Source: Azoarcus sp. PA01
GTDB lineage: Bacteria; Pseudomonadota; Gammaproteobacteria; Burkholderiales; Rhodocyclaceae
Assembly (NCBI GenBank): GCA_001274695.2
Contig: LARU01000002.1
Span: 1,426,001-1,490,000 of the forward strand
DNA: 64,000 bases
Direction of reading: 5' to 3'
The position numbers were made by a program, and so were the translations under genes. Under the pieces are notes generated by a model. It had not been told where the DNA came from, did no database searches, and saw nothing but the letters and a program-made list of their open reading frames with translations. Shown here one piece after another: positions 32,097-43,844 of the stretch (its first letter is position 1; the number at the start of each line of letters is the position of its first letter).

Positions 32097-33122
32097 TTAC
32101 CCGATCGTCCAGGTTTCGCCGCCTTGCAGCAGCTCGGCGAGGCGGCCGTCGCCTTTTTTCGCACGCGTGTCGGCGTGCAGCTGCGCGTTGAGCTCGTCGT
32201 AGCTGTCCTTGCGCACCGAGCGGAATACGCCCAGCGGGACGGGCAGGTCGGGCGTGTCGAACTGCGACAGGAAGAACGCGAGGCCGCTGTGCGCCGCTTT
32301 CTCGTCATGCACGACGAGCTCGCTTTCGGCGACGCCGCCTTCGCCGAGCGCCACGACTTCCGGCTCCATGCCGCGCAGACGGATGCCGCGGTCGCGCGCC
32401 TTGCCGAACACCAGCGGCTTGCCGTCCTCGAGGAGCACGCGCGCGTCGTCGCGCGTCGCCTTGTCGGTCAGCGTCGAATACGCGCCGTCGTTAAACACGA
32501 TGCAGTTCTGCAGGATCTCGACGAACGCCGTGCCCTTGTGCGCGGCGGCGCGCGCGAGCACCGAGGCGAGATGCGGCAGATCGGTGTCGACCGAGCGGGC
32601 GACGAACGTCGCACCGGCGCCGAGCGCGAGCGCGACCGGCGAGAACGGCCGGTCGATGCTGCCGAGCGGCGTGCTCTTGGTCTTCTTGCCCATTTCGGAA
32701 GTCGGCGAATACTGGCCTTTCGTCAGCCCGTAGATGCGGTTGTTGAGCAGGATCACTTTCAGGTCGATGTTGCGGCGCATCGCGTGGATGAAGTGGTTGC
32801 CGCCGATTGCCAGTGCATCGCCGTCGCCGGTGACGACCCACACCGACAGCTCGGGGCGCGCGAGCTTCAGCCCGCTCGCGATCGCCGGCGCGCGTCCGTG
32901 GATGCTGTGCATCCCGTACGTGTCCATGTAGTACGGGAAGCGGCTCGAACAACCGATGCCGGAGATGAAGGCGAAGTTCTCGCGCGGGATGCCGAGCGTG
33001 GGCAGGAGCTTCTGGATCTGCGCGAGGACGGCGTAGTCGCCGCAACCGGGACACCAGCGCACGTCCTGGTTCGATTCGAAGTCTTTTTTCGTCAGCGCGA
33101 CGGGTGCGGACAAGTCGTTCAT
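32097..33122 (-). CDS. korB: 2-oxoglutarate:ferredoxin oxidoreductase, beta subunit
   Basis: A 341-residue thiamine-diphosphate-binding subunit: RWCPGCGDYAVLAQ (Fe-S/TPP region), GIGCSSRFPYY, GDGDALAIGGNHFIHAMRRN (TPP-Mg motif) and LLNNRIYGLTKGQYSPTS. With KorA it oxidises 2-oxoglutarate to succinyl-CoA and reduces ferredoxin. In Thauera and Azoarcus this enzyme feeds electrons to benzoyl-CoA reductase during anaerobic aromatic degradation, which fits the neighbouring phenol operon. 2-oxoglutarate is the likeliest 2-oxoacid, though subunit sequence alone does not prove it. Confidence 0.9.
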   Translation of the reverse strand: MNDLSAPVALTKKDFESNQDVRWCPGCGDYAVLAQIQKLLPTLGIPRENFAFISGIGCSSRFPYYMDTYGMHSIHGRAPAIASGLKLARPELSVWVVTGDGDALAIGGNHFIHAMRRNIDLKVILLNNRIYGLTKGQYSPTSEMGKKTKSTPLGSIDRPFSPVALALGAGATFVARSVDTDLPHLASVLARAAAHKGTAFVEILQNCIVFNDGAYSTLTDKATRDDARVLLEDGKPLVFGKARDRGIRLRGMEPEVVALGEGGVAESELVVHDEKAAHSGLAFFLSQFDTPDLPVPLGVFRSVRKDSYDELNAQLHADTRAKKGDGRLAELLQGGETWTIG

Positions 33123-33172
33123 GATGATCTTCCTGTAACGGTGGGGCTCGTGGACGCGGTGCAGCGCGGGCG

Positions 33173-35083
33173 TCAGCTCAGTTCGAGGATGCGGTCATGG
33201 ATTTCGCTGACCTTGAAGGGCTTGCCCTGCACCTTGTTCAGCGGCACGACCTCGCGCAGGTAGCGTTCGCGCAGCAGCTTCGAGAGTTGCCCCATGTTGA
33301 GTTCCGGCACCAGCACCGTCTTGTAGCGTCCGAGCAGCTCGCCGAGGTCCGGCGGCAGCGGGTTGAGGTGGCGCAGATGCACGTGCGCAACCGAGCGGCC
33401 TTCGGCCTCGGCCTTCTCGCGCGCCTGCGCGATCGTGCCGTAGGTGCTGCCCCAGCCGATGACGAGCAGGTCACCGGACGCCGGCCCCTCGACCGTCGTC
33501 GGCGCGATGTCCTGCGCGGTGCCGGCGACTTTCGCGGCGCGCACTTCGACCATGCGCTGGTGGTTCAGCGGATCGTGCGAGATGTTGCCGGTGAGGAAGT
33601 CCTTTTCCAGGCCGCCGACGCGGTGCTCCATGCCCGGCGTGCCGGGGCGCACCCACGGGCGCGCGAGGTTCTCGTCGCGCGCGTACGGCTGGAAGCTTTC
33701 CGGATCGGTGCGATAGCGCACTTCGACTTTCGGCAGGCTCGCGACGTCGGGAATCCGCCACGGCTCGGCCGCGTTCGCGATGCCGCCGTCGGTCAGGAGG
33801 ATCACCGGCGTCATGTATTTGACGGCGATGCGGAACGCCTCGATCGCGCAGTCGAAGCAGTCGGCCGGCGAGCGCGCGGCGATCACCGGAATCGGGCATT
33901 CGCCGTTGCGCCCGTAGATCGCCTGCAGCAGGTCGGACTGCTCGATCTTCGTCGGCAGGCCGGTCGACGGGCCGCCGCGCTGCACGTTCACGATCACCAG
34001 CGGCAGCTCGAGCATCACCGCGAGGCCCATCGCTTCGGTCTTCAGCGCCATGCCGGGGCCGGAAGTCGTCGTCAGGCCGAGCGCGCCGCCGTAAGCTGCG
34101 CCGATCGTCGAGCAGATGCCGGCGATCTCGTCCTCGGCCTGGTAGGTCGTGACGTTGAAATGCTTCAGCGCGGACAGTTCGTGCAGGATGTCGGTCGCCG
34201 GCGTGATCGGGTACGAACCGAGGAAAAGTCCGACACCCGACGACTCGGACGCGGCGACGAAGCCGAGCGCCGCAGCGTGGTTGCCGGTGATGCTGCGATA
34301 GACGCCCGGCGTCGCCGCCGCTTCGCGCACCTGGTAGGTCGCGGCGAAGATCTCGGCAGCGTCGGCATACGCGAAGCCGGCGCGCAGCGCATTGACGTTG
34401 GCGTCGGCGAATTCGGGCTTCTGCGCGAACTTCTCGTAAACGTCCGCGATCTCGTCTTCGATCGGCCGGCCGTACAGGCACAGCATCAGGCCGAGCGCGA
34501 AGTAGTTCTTGCAGCGGCCGACTTCCTTCTTCGACAGGCCCGAGTCACGCAGCGCCGCCGCGGTCAGCGCCGAGATGTCGATCTTGAACAGCCGGTAACC
34601 GTCGAGGCTGCCGTCTTCGAGCGGATTGCTCGTGTAGCCGGCTTTCGCGAGGTTCGTGTCGGCGAACGCGCCGGTGTTCGCGATGATGATGCCGCCGTGC
34701 TTGACGTCGGCAAGGTTGGTCTTCAATGCCGCCGGGTTCATCGCGACGAGCGCGTCGGGCGCATCACCGGACGTGAACACCTGGCGCGACCCGTACTGGA
34801 TCTGGTAGCCGGACACGCCGAACAGCGTGCCGGTCGGCGCGCGGATTTCGGACGGGTAGTCGGGGTGGGTCGCGAAGCCGTGGCCGGCTTTCGCGACGGC
34901 TTTCGAGAATTCGGAACCGGTGAGCTGCATGCCGTCGCCGGAGTCGCCGACGAAACGGATCACGACGCTGTCGAGCGCCTCGACGGCCCGTGCGTGGGCG
35001 TTCGATGCGCCGGCGGTTTCGCTGCTGCCGCAGGCTTCCCTGCTCTCGACTTCGGCCTCGGACGTGTATCCGGCTTCTGACAT
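33173..35083 (-). CDS. korA: 2-oxoglutarate:ferredoxin oxidoreductase, fused gamma-alpha subunit
   Basis: A 636-residue protein: a short acidic N-terminal extension, then a gamma domain (RFVGDSGDGMQLTGSEF, HPDYPSEIRAPTGTLFGV) fused to the alpha/TPP pyrimidine domain (GSYPITPATDILHEL, YQAEDEIAGICSTIGAAYGGALGLTTTSGPG, VQRGGPSTGLPTKIEQSDL). The start is the ATG at 35083, preceded by GAGGAAAG on the minus strand; the frame is open further upstream but the residues there are not part of the family. It ends 50 bases before korB, its operon partner. A palindromic FNR-type site lies upstream. Confidence 0.92.
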   Translation of the reverse strand: MSEAGYTSEAEVESREACGSSETAGASNAHARAVEALDSVVIRFVGDSGDGMQLTGSEFSKAVAKAGHGFATHPDYPSEIRAPTGTLFGVSGYQIQYGSRQVFTSGDAPDALVAMNPAALKTNLADVKHGGIIIANTGAFADTNLAKAGYTSNPLEDGSLDGYRLFKIDISALTAAALRDSGLSKKEVGRCKNYFALGLMLCLYGRPIEDEIADVYEKFAQKPEFADANVNALRAGFAYADAAEIFAATYQVREAAATPGVYRSITGNHAAALGFVAASESSGVGLFLGSYPITPATDILHELSALKHFNVTTYQAEDEIAGICSTIGAAYGGALGLTTTSGPGMALKTEAMGLAVMLELPLVIVNVQRGGPSTGLPTKIEQSDLLQAIYGRNGECPIPVIAARSPADCFDCAIEAFRIAVKYMTPVILLTDGGIANAAEPWRIPDVASLPKVEVRYRTDPESFQPYARDENLARPWVRPGTPGMEHRVGGLEKDFLTGNISHDPLNHQRMVEVRAAKVAGTAQDIAPTTVEGPASGDLLVIGWGSTYGTIAQAREKAEAEGRSVAHVHLRHLNPLPPDLGELLGRYKTVLVPELNMGQLSKLLRERYLREVVPLNKVQGKPFKVSEIHDRILELS

Positions 35084-35391
35084 GACTTTCCTCCTCGATG
35101 GGCCCGGGTTGCCTGCCCTGGTTGCGGCGCGACGCCATCGACCGCGGGCGGGTTTTTGTTGATTACAAACAGTTTGACGTCCATCAGTATTGACGCAGGT
35201 CAAGAGAAGCGAAATATCGCGGCAGCGAAACACTTTTCCCGGACCGGCGGAATTGCCGACGCGCGCGCGCGGCCGCCGCCCTCGGGGCAGCTGCAGCTCG
35301 CCAGCGGACTTGCGGGAGGGAAGGTGCGGAACCGGCAGAGCGCAACCGCTTGCATCGCCCTTCGGCGGCGCGCAGGAGCGCCGAGCCGGGC
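35084..35391. other. Intergenic region between korA and the PNPOx-like gene
   Basis: About 310 bases with no gene. It carries the FNR-type site and the presumed korA promoter (a TAATCA-like -10 around 35160-35170 on the minus strand). The part from about 35250 to 35391 shows nothing I can name. Confidence 0.5.
35190..35203 (-). promoter_or_regulatory. FNR/ANR-type site upstream of korAB
   Basis: TTGACGCAGGTCAA, a perfect palindrome of the TTGAC-N4-GTCAA form used by FNR-family regulators, about 107 bases upstream of korA. It would suit anaerobic activation. Whether FNR, DNR or CRP-like protein binds it cannot be told from sequence. Confidence 0.5.
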
Positions 35392-35855
35392 TCAGCCGGC
35401 GCAGTCGATCTCGTCGCGGTGGCCGAAGCCGGCGGCGTTGTCGATGAAATACACGCGCTCGGGCACGAAGCGGTACCAGCGCACTTTCGCCAGCGCCTTG
35501 ACGATCGCCGCCGGCGCCAGCGCGAGCTTGCCGACGACCGGGTACTTGTCGCCATACAGCCGGCGCGCGCGCTTTTCCTCGTCGCCCGACACTTCGCACG
35601 CCAGCCCTTCGGCCTGGATGCCCTTGATCTGCGGCCAGTCCGCGTAGTCTTCCTGCACCGTGACCGCGACCCGCGCATGCGCGGCAAGCGCGCCGGCGTG
35701 GCGACTCGCCGGCGCCGACAGGAAATACAGCGTGAAGCCGTCGCTGACGTAGAACACCGCCGCGGCCCACGGGCCGTCGCTGCCGTGCGTCGCGAGCGTC
35801 ATCACGTGGTGCGTCTGCAGGTACGCGAGCGCCGCTTCGCGCGCCGCTGCCGCGC

Positions 35856-35859
<4 letters not shown>
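35392..35859 (-). CDS. Pyridoxamine 5'-phosphate oxidase-like flavoprotein
   Basis: A 155-residue protein with a split-barrel flavin-binding fold: HHVMTLATHGSDGPWAAAVFYVSDGFTLYFLSAP and ARVAVTVQEDYADWPQIKGIQAEG are typical of the PNPOx/YhbP-like group. Likely an FMN-binding protein of unknown substrate. The start appears to be a TTG overlapping the stop of the upstream phenol regulator (TTGA), so it is probably co-transcribed with that gene; the rare start lowers certainty on the N-terminus. Confidence 0.7.
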
Positions 35860-37592
<1,733 letters not shown>

Positions 37593-37645
37593 GCCTCGCC
37601 CTCCTCCTGGATCGCTTGTTCTACGCGTCGCCACGACCCCTCGTG

Positions 37646-37659
37646 TTGACCTGGATCAA
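37646..37659 (-). promoter_or_regulatory. FNR/ANR-type site upstream of the phenol activator gene
   Basis: TTGACCTGGATCAA, one base from the FNR consensus TTGAT-N4-ATCAA, centred 60 bases before the activator start codon. A TAGAAC -10-like sequence lies at a class-II spacing. It predicts that the regulator itself is made mainly without oxygen. Confidence 0.6.
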
Positions 37660-37711
37660 AGAGTTCAGACGACAACTATGCGGCCGGAGCCGGACCGCCA
37701 CTGAACGGCAG

Positions 37712-37727
37712 TTCACCAAATGATCAA
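37712..37727 (+). promoter_or_regulatory. Upstream activator site 1 for the phenol operon
   Basis: TTCACCAAATGATCAA matches 13 of 16 positions of the DmpR/XylR-type palindrome TTGATCAATTGATCAA. It lies about 205 bases upstream of the -12 element. Confidence 0.65.
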
Positions 37728-37752
37728 GCCGCGTCGCCACGGAAGATGAAAT

Positions 37753-37768
37753 CTCATCAATTGGTAAA
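37753..37768 (+). promoter_or_regulatory. Upstream activator site 2 for the phenol operon
   Basis: CTCATCAATTGGTAAA matches 12 of 16 positions of the TTGATCAATTGATCAA-type palindrome and is centred 41 bases (about four helical turns) from site 1, placing both on the same face of the DNA. Confidence 0.6.
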
Positions 37769-37929
37769 GCTGCGCTCGTTGCCCGCTGCCGCGCCGCGGC
37801 CCCGCTTCTGCGCCTTTTCCGGCCTTTTGCGTCAGCCCCCGAAAACGCTTCCATCGCGCGCCGTACGGGCGCTCCGGCTCCATCCCCGGGTCTGCAGAAG
37901 GCCTGTTCGGCCGCGCAGCGCCACCGCAA

Positions 37930-37945
37930 TGGCACACCCCTTGCG
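37930..37945 (+). promoter_or_regulatory. Sigma-54 promoter of the pps-ppc operon
   Basis: TGGCACACCCCTTGCG fits the consensus TGGCACG-N4-TTGCW at all but two positions, with correct GG/GC spacing. It is about 80 bases upstream of ppsA and about 160 bases downstream of activator site 2, the geometry of DmpR-controlled promoters. Confidence 0.88.
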
Positions 37946-38022
37946 AAAGGACTCCGGCAGGCGTCGTCCAACAAATCCGGGTGCCGCGACCGACACCGGA
38001 ATTACAAAGGAGGGGGCATCAG

Positions 38023-39861
38023 ATGAAGTTTCCTGTTCCGCACGACATCAAGGCCAAGACGATTCCCGGGACCGAAGGCTGGGAGCGGATGTATCCGTAC
38101 CAGTACCAGTTCGTCACCGACGACCCGCAGCGCAACCAGTACGAGAAGGACACTTTCTGGTTCTACGACGGGCTGCATTACCCGGAGCCGCTGTACCCGT
38201 TCGACACGATCTGGGACGAGGCCTGGTACCTCGCGCTGTCGCAGTTCAACAACCGCATTTTCCAGGTGCCGCCGGTGCGCGGCGTCGATCACCGCATCAT
38301 CAACGGCTACATTTATATCTCGCCGGTGCCGGTCAAGGACCCGGACGAGATCGGCCGCCGCGTGCCCAATTTCATGGAGCGGGCAGGCTTCTACTACAAG
38401 AACTGGGACGCGCTCGAAGCGAAGTGGAAAGTGAAGATGGAGGCGACGATCGCCGAGCTCGAGGCGCTCGAGATCCCGCGCCTGCCCGACGTCGAGGACC
38501 TGTCGGTCGTCACTGACGGGATTGGCGAGTCGAAAGGCTATCACCTGCTGAAAAACTACGACGACCTGATCAACCTCGGCATCAAGTGCTGGCAGTACCA
38601 CTTCGAGTTCCTGAACCTCGGCTATGCGGCCTACGTGTTCTTCATGGACTTCACGCAGAAGCTGTTCCCGAGCATCCCGATGCAGCGCGTCACGCAGATG
38701 ATCTCCGGCATCGACGTGATCATGTACCGCCCTGACGACGAGCTGAAGGAACTGGCGAAGAAGGCGGTCGCCCTCGAAGTCGACGGCATCGTCGCGGGGC
38801 ACCGCGAATGGGACGACGTCAGGGCCGCGCTCGGCGCGCACCGCCACGGCGCCGAGTGGCTCGCCGCGTTCGAGAAAGCGCGCTACCCGTGGTTCAACAT
38901 CTCGTCGGGCACCGGCTGGTTCCACACCGACCGCAGCTGGAACGACAACCTCAACATCCCGCTCGACGGCATCCAGACCTACATCGGCAAGCTGCGTGCG
39001 GGGATCTCGATCGACCGGCCGATGGAAGCGGTGCGCGCCGAACGCGACCGGATCACCGCCGAATACCGCGAGCTGATCGACAACGACGAAGACCGCAAGC
39101 AGTTCGACGAGTTGCTCGGCTGTGCGAAGACGGTGTTCCCGTACGTCGAGAACCACCTCTTCTACGTCGAGCACTGGTTCCACTCGGTGTTCTGGAACAA
39201 GATGCGCGAAGTCGGCGCGATCATGAAGGAACACGGCATGATCGCTGACGTTGAGGACATCTGGTACCTGCGTCGCGACGAGATCAAGCAAGCGCTGTGG
39301 GATGTCGTCACCGCGTGGGCGACCGGCGTCACGCCGCGCGGCACCGCGACCTGGCCGGCGGAAATCGAATGGCGCAAAGGCGTGATGCAGAAATTCCGCG
39401 ACTGGAACCCGCCACCGGCGATCGGCGTCGCGCCGGAAGTGATCCAGGAGCCTTTCACGATCGTCCTGTGGGGGGTCACGAACAACTCGCTGTCCGACTG
39501 GGCCGCGGTCCAGGACATCGGCGACTCCGGCACGATCACCGAGCTGAAAGGCTTTGCCGCGAGCCCCGGCACGGTCGAAGGCCGCGCCCGCGTGTGCCGC
39601 AGCGCCGAGGACATCCGCGACCTGCAGGAAGGCGAGATTCTCGTCGCGCCGACGACATCGCCATCGTGGGCGCCGGCGTTCGCGAAGATCAAGGCGTGCA
39701 TCACCGACGTCGGCGGCGTCATGAGCCACGCGGCGATCGTGTGCCGTGAATACGGCATGCCGGCGGTGGTCGGCACGGGCGTGTCGACGCGCGTGATCCG
39801 CAGCGGCATGACGTTGCGCGTCGATGGCTCGTCCGGCGTGATCTCGATCATCACGAGCTGA
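38023..39861 (+). CDS. ppsA: Phenylphosphate synthase subunit A
   Basis: A 612-residue protein related to the phosphohistidine and PEP-binding parts of PEP synthase. Its C-terminal mobile domain carries FAASPGTVEGRARV and DVGGVMSHAAIVCREYGMPAVVGTG; the His of MSHAA is residue 569, the position I recall for the phospho-His of the Thauera aromatica enzyme. With PpsB and PpsC it converts phenol and ATP to phenylphosphate, AMP and Pi, the first step of anaerobic phenol degradation. First gene of a long operon behind a sigma-54 promoter; the ATG has AAAGGAGGGGG upstream. Confidence 0.95.
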   Translation: MKFPVPHDIKAKTIPGTEGWERMYPYQYQFVTDDPQRNQYEKDTFWFYDGLHYPEPLYPFDTIWDEAWYLALSQFNNRIFQVPPVRGVDHRIINGYIYISPVPVKDPDEIGRRVPNFMERAGFYYKNWDALEAKWKVKMEATIAELEALEIPRLPDVEDLSVVTDGIGESKGYHLLKNYDDLINLGIKCWQYHFEFLNLGYAAYVFFMDFTQKLFPSIPMQRVTQMISGIDVIMYRPDDELKELAKKAVALEVDGIVAGHREWDDVRAALGAHRHGAEWLAAFEKARYPWFNISSGTGWFHTDRSWNDNLNIPLDGIQTYIGKLRAGISIDRPMEAVRAERDRITAEYRELIDNDEDRKQFDELLGCAKTVFPYVENHLFYVEHWFHSVFWNKMREVGAIMKEHGMIADVEDIWYLRRDEIKQALWDVVTAWATGVTPRGTATWPAEIEWRKGVMQKFRDWNPPPAIGVAPEVIQEPFTIVLWGVTNNSLSDWAAVQDIGDSGTITELKGFAASPGTVEGRARVCRSAEDIRDLQEGEILVAPTTSPSWAPAFAKIKACITDVGGVMSHAAIVCREYGMPAVVGTGVSTRVIRSGMTLRVDGSSGVISIITS

Positions 39862-39874
39862 AAAGGTGACTCCG

Positions 39875-40999
<1,125 letters not shown>

Positions 41000-41012
41000 G
41001 AGGGCGACCAAA

Positions 41013-41681
41013 GTGATCGTACGCAACTGGATGCAGCCGAATCCGACCGTGCTGACCGGCGACACCCTGCTGTCCGAGGCGAAGCGGATCCTGTCGGAAG
41101 CCAATGTCCACGCGTTGCCGGTCGTCGATGACGGCCGCCTGCGCGGGCTCATCACGCGGGTCAATTGCCTGCGCGCCGCGCACGCCGCGCTGCGCACCCA
41201 GGACACCGACGAGCTCAGCTATTTCTCGAATCACGTCAAGGTCAAGGACATCATGGTCCGCAACCCGGCGACGATCGACGCCGACGACACGATGGAGCAC
41301 TGCCTGCAGGTCGGCCAGGAGCACGGCGTCGGCCAGCTGCCGGTGATGGACGGCAACAATGTCGTAGGCATGATCTCGGCGATCGAGATGTATTCGCTGG
41401 CCGCGCATTTCCTCGGCGCCTGGGAAAAGCGCAGCGGAGTGACGCTCGCGCCGATCGAGCTCAAGCCGGGCACGATGGGCCGCATCGTCGACATCGTCGA
41501 ATCGGCGAACGCCGAACTGCTCGCGATCTATCCGATCAGCATCGGCCACCTGAACGCGGCCTCCGCGTCGCAGGCGAAGAAAGTGATCGTCCGCTTCCAC
41601 GCCGCCGACAACGACGCGGTGATCCGCGCACTCGGCGACGCGGGATTCGAAGTCATCGAATCCGTCCAGGCAATGCATTGA
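41013..41681 (+). CDS. ppsC: Phenylphosphate synthase subunit C (CBS-domain)
   Basis: A 222-residue protein (about 24 kDa) with a tandem CBS pair: MQPNPTVLTGDTLLSEAKRIL..HALPVVDDGRLRGLIT and VKVKDIMVRNPATIDADDTMEHCL..GQLPVMDGNNVVGMIS, then a C-terminal ACT-like stretch (ELLAIYPISIGHLNAASASQ). In Thauera this subunit stimulates phenylphosphate synthase several-fold. Starts at GTG 41013 because AGGAGGG lies eight bases upstream and the homologous domain begins there. Confidence 0.93.
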   Translation: MIVRNWMQPNPTVLTGDTLLSEAKRILSEANVHALPVVDDGRLRGLITRVNCLRAAHAALRTQDTDELSYFSNHVKVKDIMVRNPATIDADDTMEHCLQVGQEHGVGQLPVMDGNNVVGMISAIEMYSLAAHFLGAWEKRSGVTLAPIELKPGTMGRIVDIVESANAELLAIYPISIGHLNAASASQAKKVIVRFHAADNDAVIRALGDAGFEVIESVQAMH

Positions 41682-41738
41682 GCCCTCATTTTCCGCCTTC
41701 CCGCTGACCTGCACCGTCACCCACCGAGGAGTTTTCGA

Positions 41739-43160
41739 ATGGATCTGAGATATTTCATCAACCAGTGCGCCGACGCCCACGAACTGAAGCGCGTCACGAC
41801 CGAGGTCGACTGGAATCTGGAGATCTCGCACGTCTCCAAACTGACCGAGGAGAAGAAAGGCCCGGCGCTGCTGTTCGAGAGCATCAAGGGCTACGACACC
41901 CCGGTATTCACCGGCGCGTTCGCGACGACGAAACGCCTCGCGATCATGCTCGGCCTGCCCCACGACCTGACGCTGTGCCAGTCGGCGCAGCAGTGGATGA
42001 AGAAGACGATCACCTCCGAAGGCCTGATCAAGGCGAAGGAAGTGAAAGAGGGGCCGGTGCTCGAAAACGTGCTGACCGGCAACAAGGTCGATCTGAACAT
42101 GTTCCCGGTGCCGAAGTTCTTCCCCCTCGACGGCGGGCGCTACATCGGCACGATGGTGTCGGTCGTGTTGCGCGACCCCGAGACCGGCGAAGTGAACCTC
42201 GGCACGTACCGCATGCAGATGCTCGACGACAAGCGCTGCGGCGTGCAGATCCTGCCCGGCAAGCGCGGCGAGCGGATCATGAAGAAGTACGCGAAGATGG
42301 GCAAGAAAATGCCCGCCGCGGCGATCATCGGCTGCGATCCGCTGATCTTCATGGCCGGCACCCTGATGCACAAAGGGGCTTCCGACTACGACATCACCGG
42401 CACCGTGCGCGGCCAGCAGGCCGAGTTCCTGATGGCGCCGCTGACCGGCCTGCCGGTGCCGGCCGGCGCCGAGATCGTCCTCGAAGGCGAGATCGATCCG
42501 AACGCTTTCCTGCCGGAAGGCCCGTTCGCCGAATACACCGGCTATTACACCGACGAGCTGCACAAGCCGATCCCGAAGCCGGTGCTCGAAGTGCAGCAGA
42601 TCCTGCACCGCAACAACCCGATCCTGTGGGCGACCGGCCAGGGCCGGCCGGTCACCGACGTGCATATGCTGCTCGCCTTCACGCGGACCGCGACGTTGTG
42701 GACCGAGCTCGAGCAGATGCGCCTGCCGGGCATCAGTTCGGTGTGCGTGCTGCCGGAATCGGCCGGCCGCTTCTGGGCGGTCGTGTCGGTCAAGCAGTCG
42801 TATCCGGGCCATTCGCGCCAGGTCGCCGACGCAGTCATCGGCAGCAACACCGGCAGCTACGGCATCAAGGGCGTCATCACCGTCGATGAGGACATCCAGG
42901 CCGACGACCTGCAGCGCGTGTTCTGGGCGCTGTCGTGCCGTTACGACCCGATGCGCGGCACCGAGCTCATCAAGCGCGGCCGCTCGACGCCGCTCGATCC
43001 GGCACTCGATCCCGACAGCGACAAGCTCACGACGTCGCGCATCCTGATGGACGCGTGCATCCCGTACGAATGGAAGCAGAAGCCGGTCGAGGCGCGCATG
43101 GACGACGAGATGCTCGCGAAGATCCGCGCGCGCTGGCACGAGTACGGGATCGGGATCTGA
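41739..43160 (+). CDS. ppcB: Phenylphosphate carboxylase subunit beta (UbiD family)
   Basis: A 473-residue (~53 kDa) UbiD-family protein with LGTYRMQMLDDKRCGV (conserved Arg), GAEIVLEGEIDP and EGPFAEYTGYYTD. The Glu pair E-x4-E at residues ~260/265 is retained, as in prFMN-dependent UbiD enzymes. Together with alpha, gamma and delta subunits it carboxylates the phenol ring of phenylphosphate at C4 to 4-hydroxybenzoate. Order (after ppsC, before the HAD subunit) and size match the beta subunit of Thauera aromatica. Confidence 0.9.
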   Translation: MDLRYFINQCADAHELKRVTTEVDWNLEISHVSKLTEEKKGPALLFESIKGYDTPVFTGAFATTKRLAIMLGLPHDLTLCQSAQQWMKKTITSEGLIKAKEVKEGPVLENVLTGNKVDLNMFPVPKFFPLDGGRYIGTMVSVVLRDPETGEVNLGTYRMQMLDDKRCGVQILPGKRGERIMKKYAKMGKKMPAAAIIGCDPLIFMAGTLMHKGASDYDITGTVRGQQAEFLMAPLTGLPVPAGAEIVLEGEIDPNAFLPEGPFAEYTGYYTDELHKPIPKPVLEVQQILHRNNPILWATGQGRPVTDVHMLLAFTRTATLWTELEQMRLPGISSVCVLPESAGRFWAVVSVKQSYPGHSRQVADAVIGSNTGSYGIKGVITVDEDIQADDLQRVFWALSCRYDPMRGTELIKRGRSTPLDPALDPDSDKLTTSRILMDACIPYEWKQKPVEARMDDEMLAKIRARWHEYGIGI

Positions 43161-43167
43161 AGTACCT

Positions 43168-43229
43168 CCGTTCGCCCTGAGCCTGTCGAAGGGCAATCGG
43201 CAGGGCTTCGACAGGCTCAGCCCGAACGG
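43168..43229. repeat. Dispersed palindromic repeat (REP-like), copy B, inside the ppc operon
   Basis: The same palindrome as at 27234-27294: CCGTTCGCCCTGAGCCTGTC on the left and its near-complement on the right, with a two-base mismatch in the stem. It occupies most of the gap between ppcB and ppcD and could affect message processing or stability at that point. Confidence 0.87.
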
Positions 43230-43285
43230 TATCCGGGTGCTCGGCTGGCGAGACGGAAGTGATCAATCAAGAGGGATTTGGAGAC

Positions 43286-43795
43286 ATGGAACAGGCAAAG
43301 AACATCAAGCTGGTGATCCTCGACGTCGACGGCGTGATGACCGACGGCCGCATCGTCATCAATGATGAAGGCATCGAATCGCGCAACTTCGACATCAAGG
43401 ACGGCATGGGCGTCGTCGTGCTGCAGCTGTGCGGCATCGACGTCGCGATCATCACGTCGAAGAAGTCCGGCGCGGTGCGGCACCGTGCCGAGGAGCTGAA
43501 GATCAAGCGCTTCTTTGAGGGGATCAAGAAGAAGACCGAGCCGTACGCGCAGATGCTCGAGGAGATGAACATCTCCGACGCCGAAGTCTGCTACGTCGGC
43601 GACGACCTCGTCGATCTGTCGATGATGAAGCGCGTCGGCCTCCCGGTGGCGGTCGGCGACGCGGTCGCGGACGTCAAGGAAGCGGCGGCCTACGTGACGA
43701 CGGCGCGCGGTGGCCACGGCGCCGTGCGCGAAGTCGCCGAGCTGATCCTGAAAGCGCAGGGCAAGTGGGACGCAGTCCTCGCGAAAATCCACTGA
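43286..43795 (+). CDS. ppcD: Phenylphosphate carboxylase subunit delta (HAD-type)
   Basis: A 169-residue (~18 kDa) HAD-superfamily protein of the KdsC-like group: VILDVDGVMTDGR (nucleophile Asp), AIITSKKSG, and CYVGDDLVDLSMMKRVG (Mg-binding Asp pair). In the Thauera complex the delta subunit is thought to hydrolyse the phosphate ester to drive carboxylation. The ATG at 43286 gives the expected size; the GTG at 43259 would add nine residues. Located between the two large subunits, as in the known operon. Confidence 0.9.
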   Translation: MEQAKNIKLVILDVDGVMTDGRIVINDEGIESRNFDIKDGMGVVVLQLCGIDVAIITSKKSGAVRHRAEELKIKRFFEGIKKKTEPYAQMLEEMNISDAEVCYVGDDLVDLSMMKRVGLPVAVGDAVADVKEAAAYVTTARGGHGAVREVAELILKAQGKWDAVLAKIH

Positions 43796-43844
43796 CCGAT
43801 CCAACACTTTTCGAATCGCTTTTATCCACAGCAAGGAGATCGAC

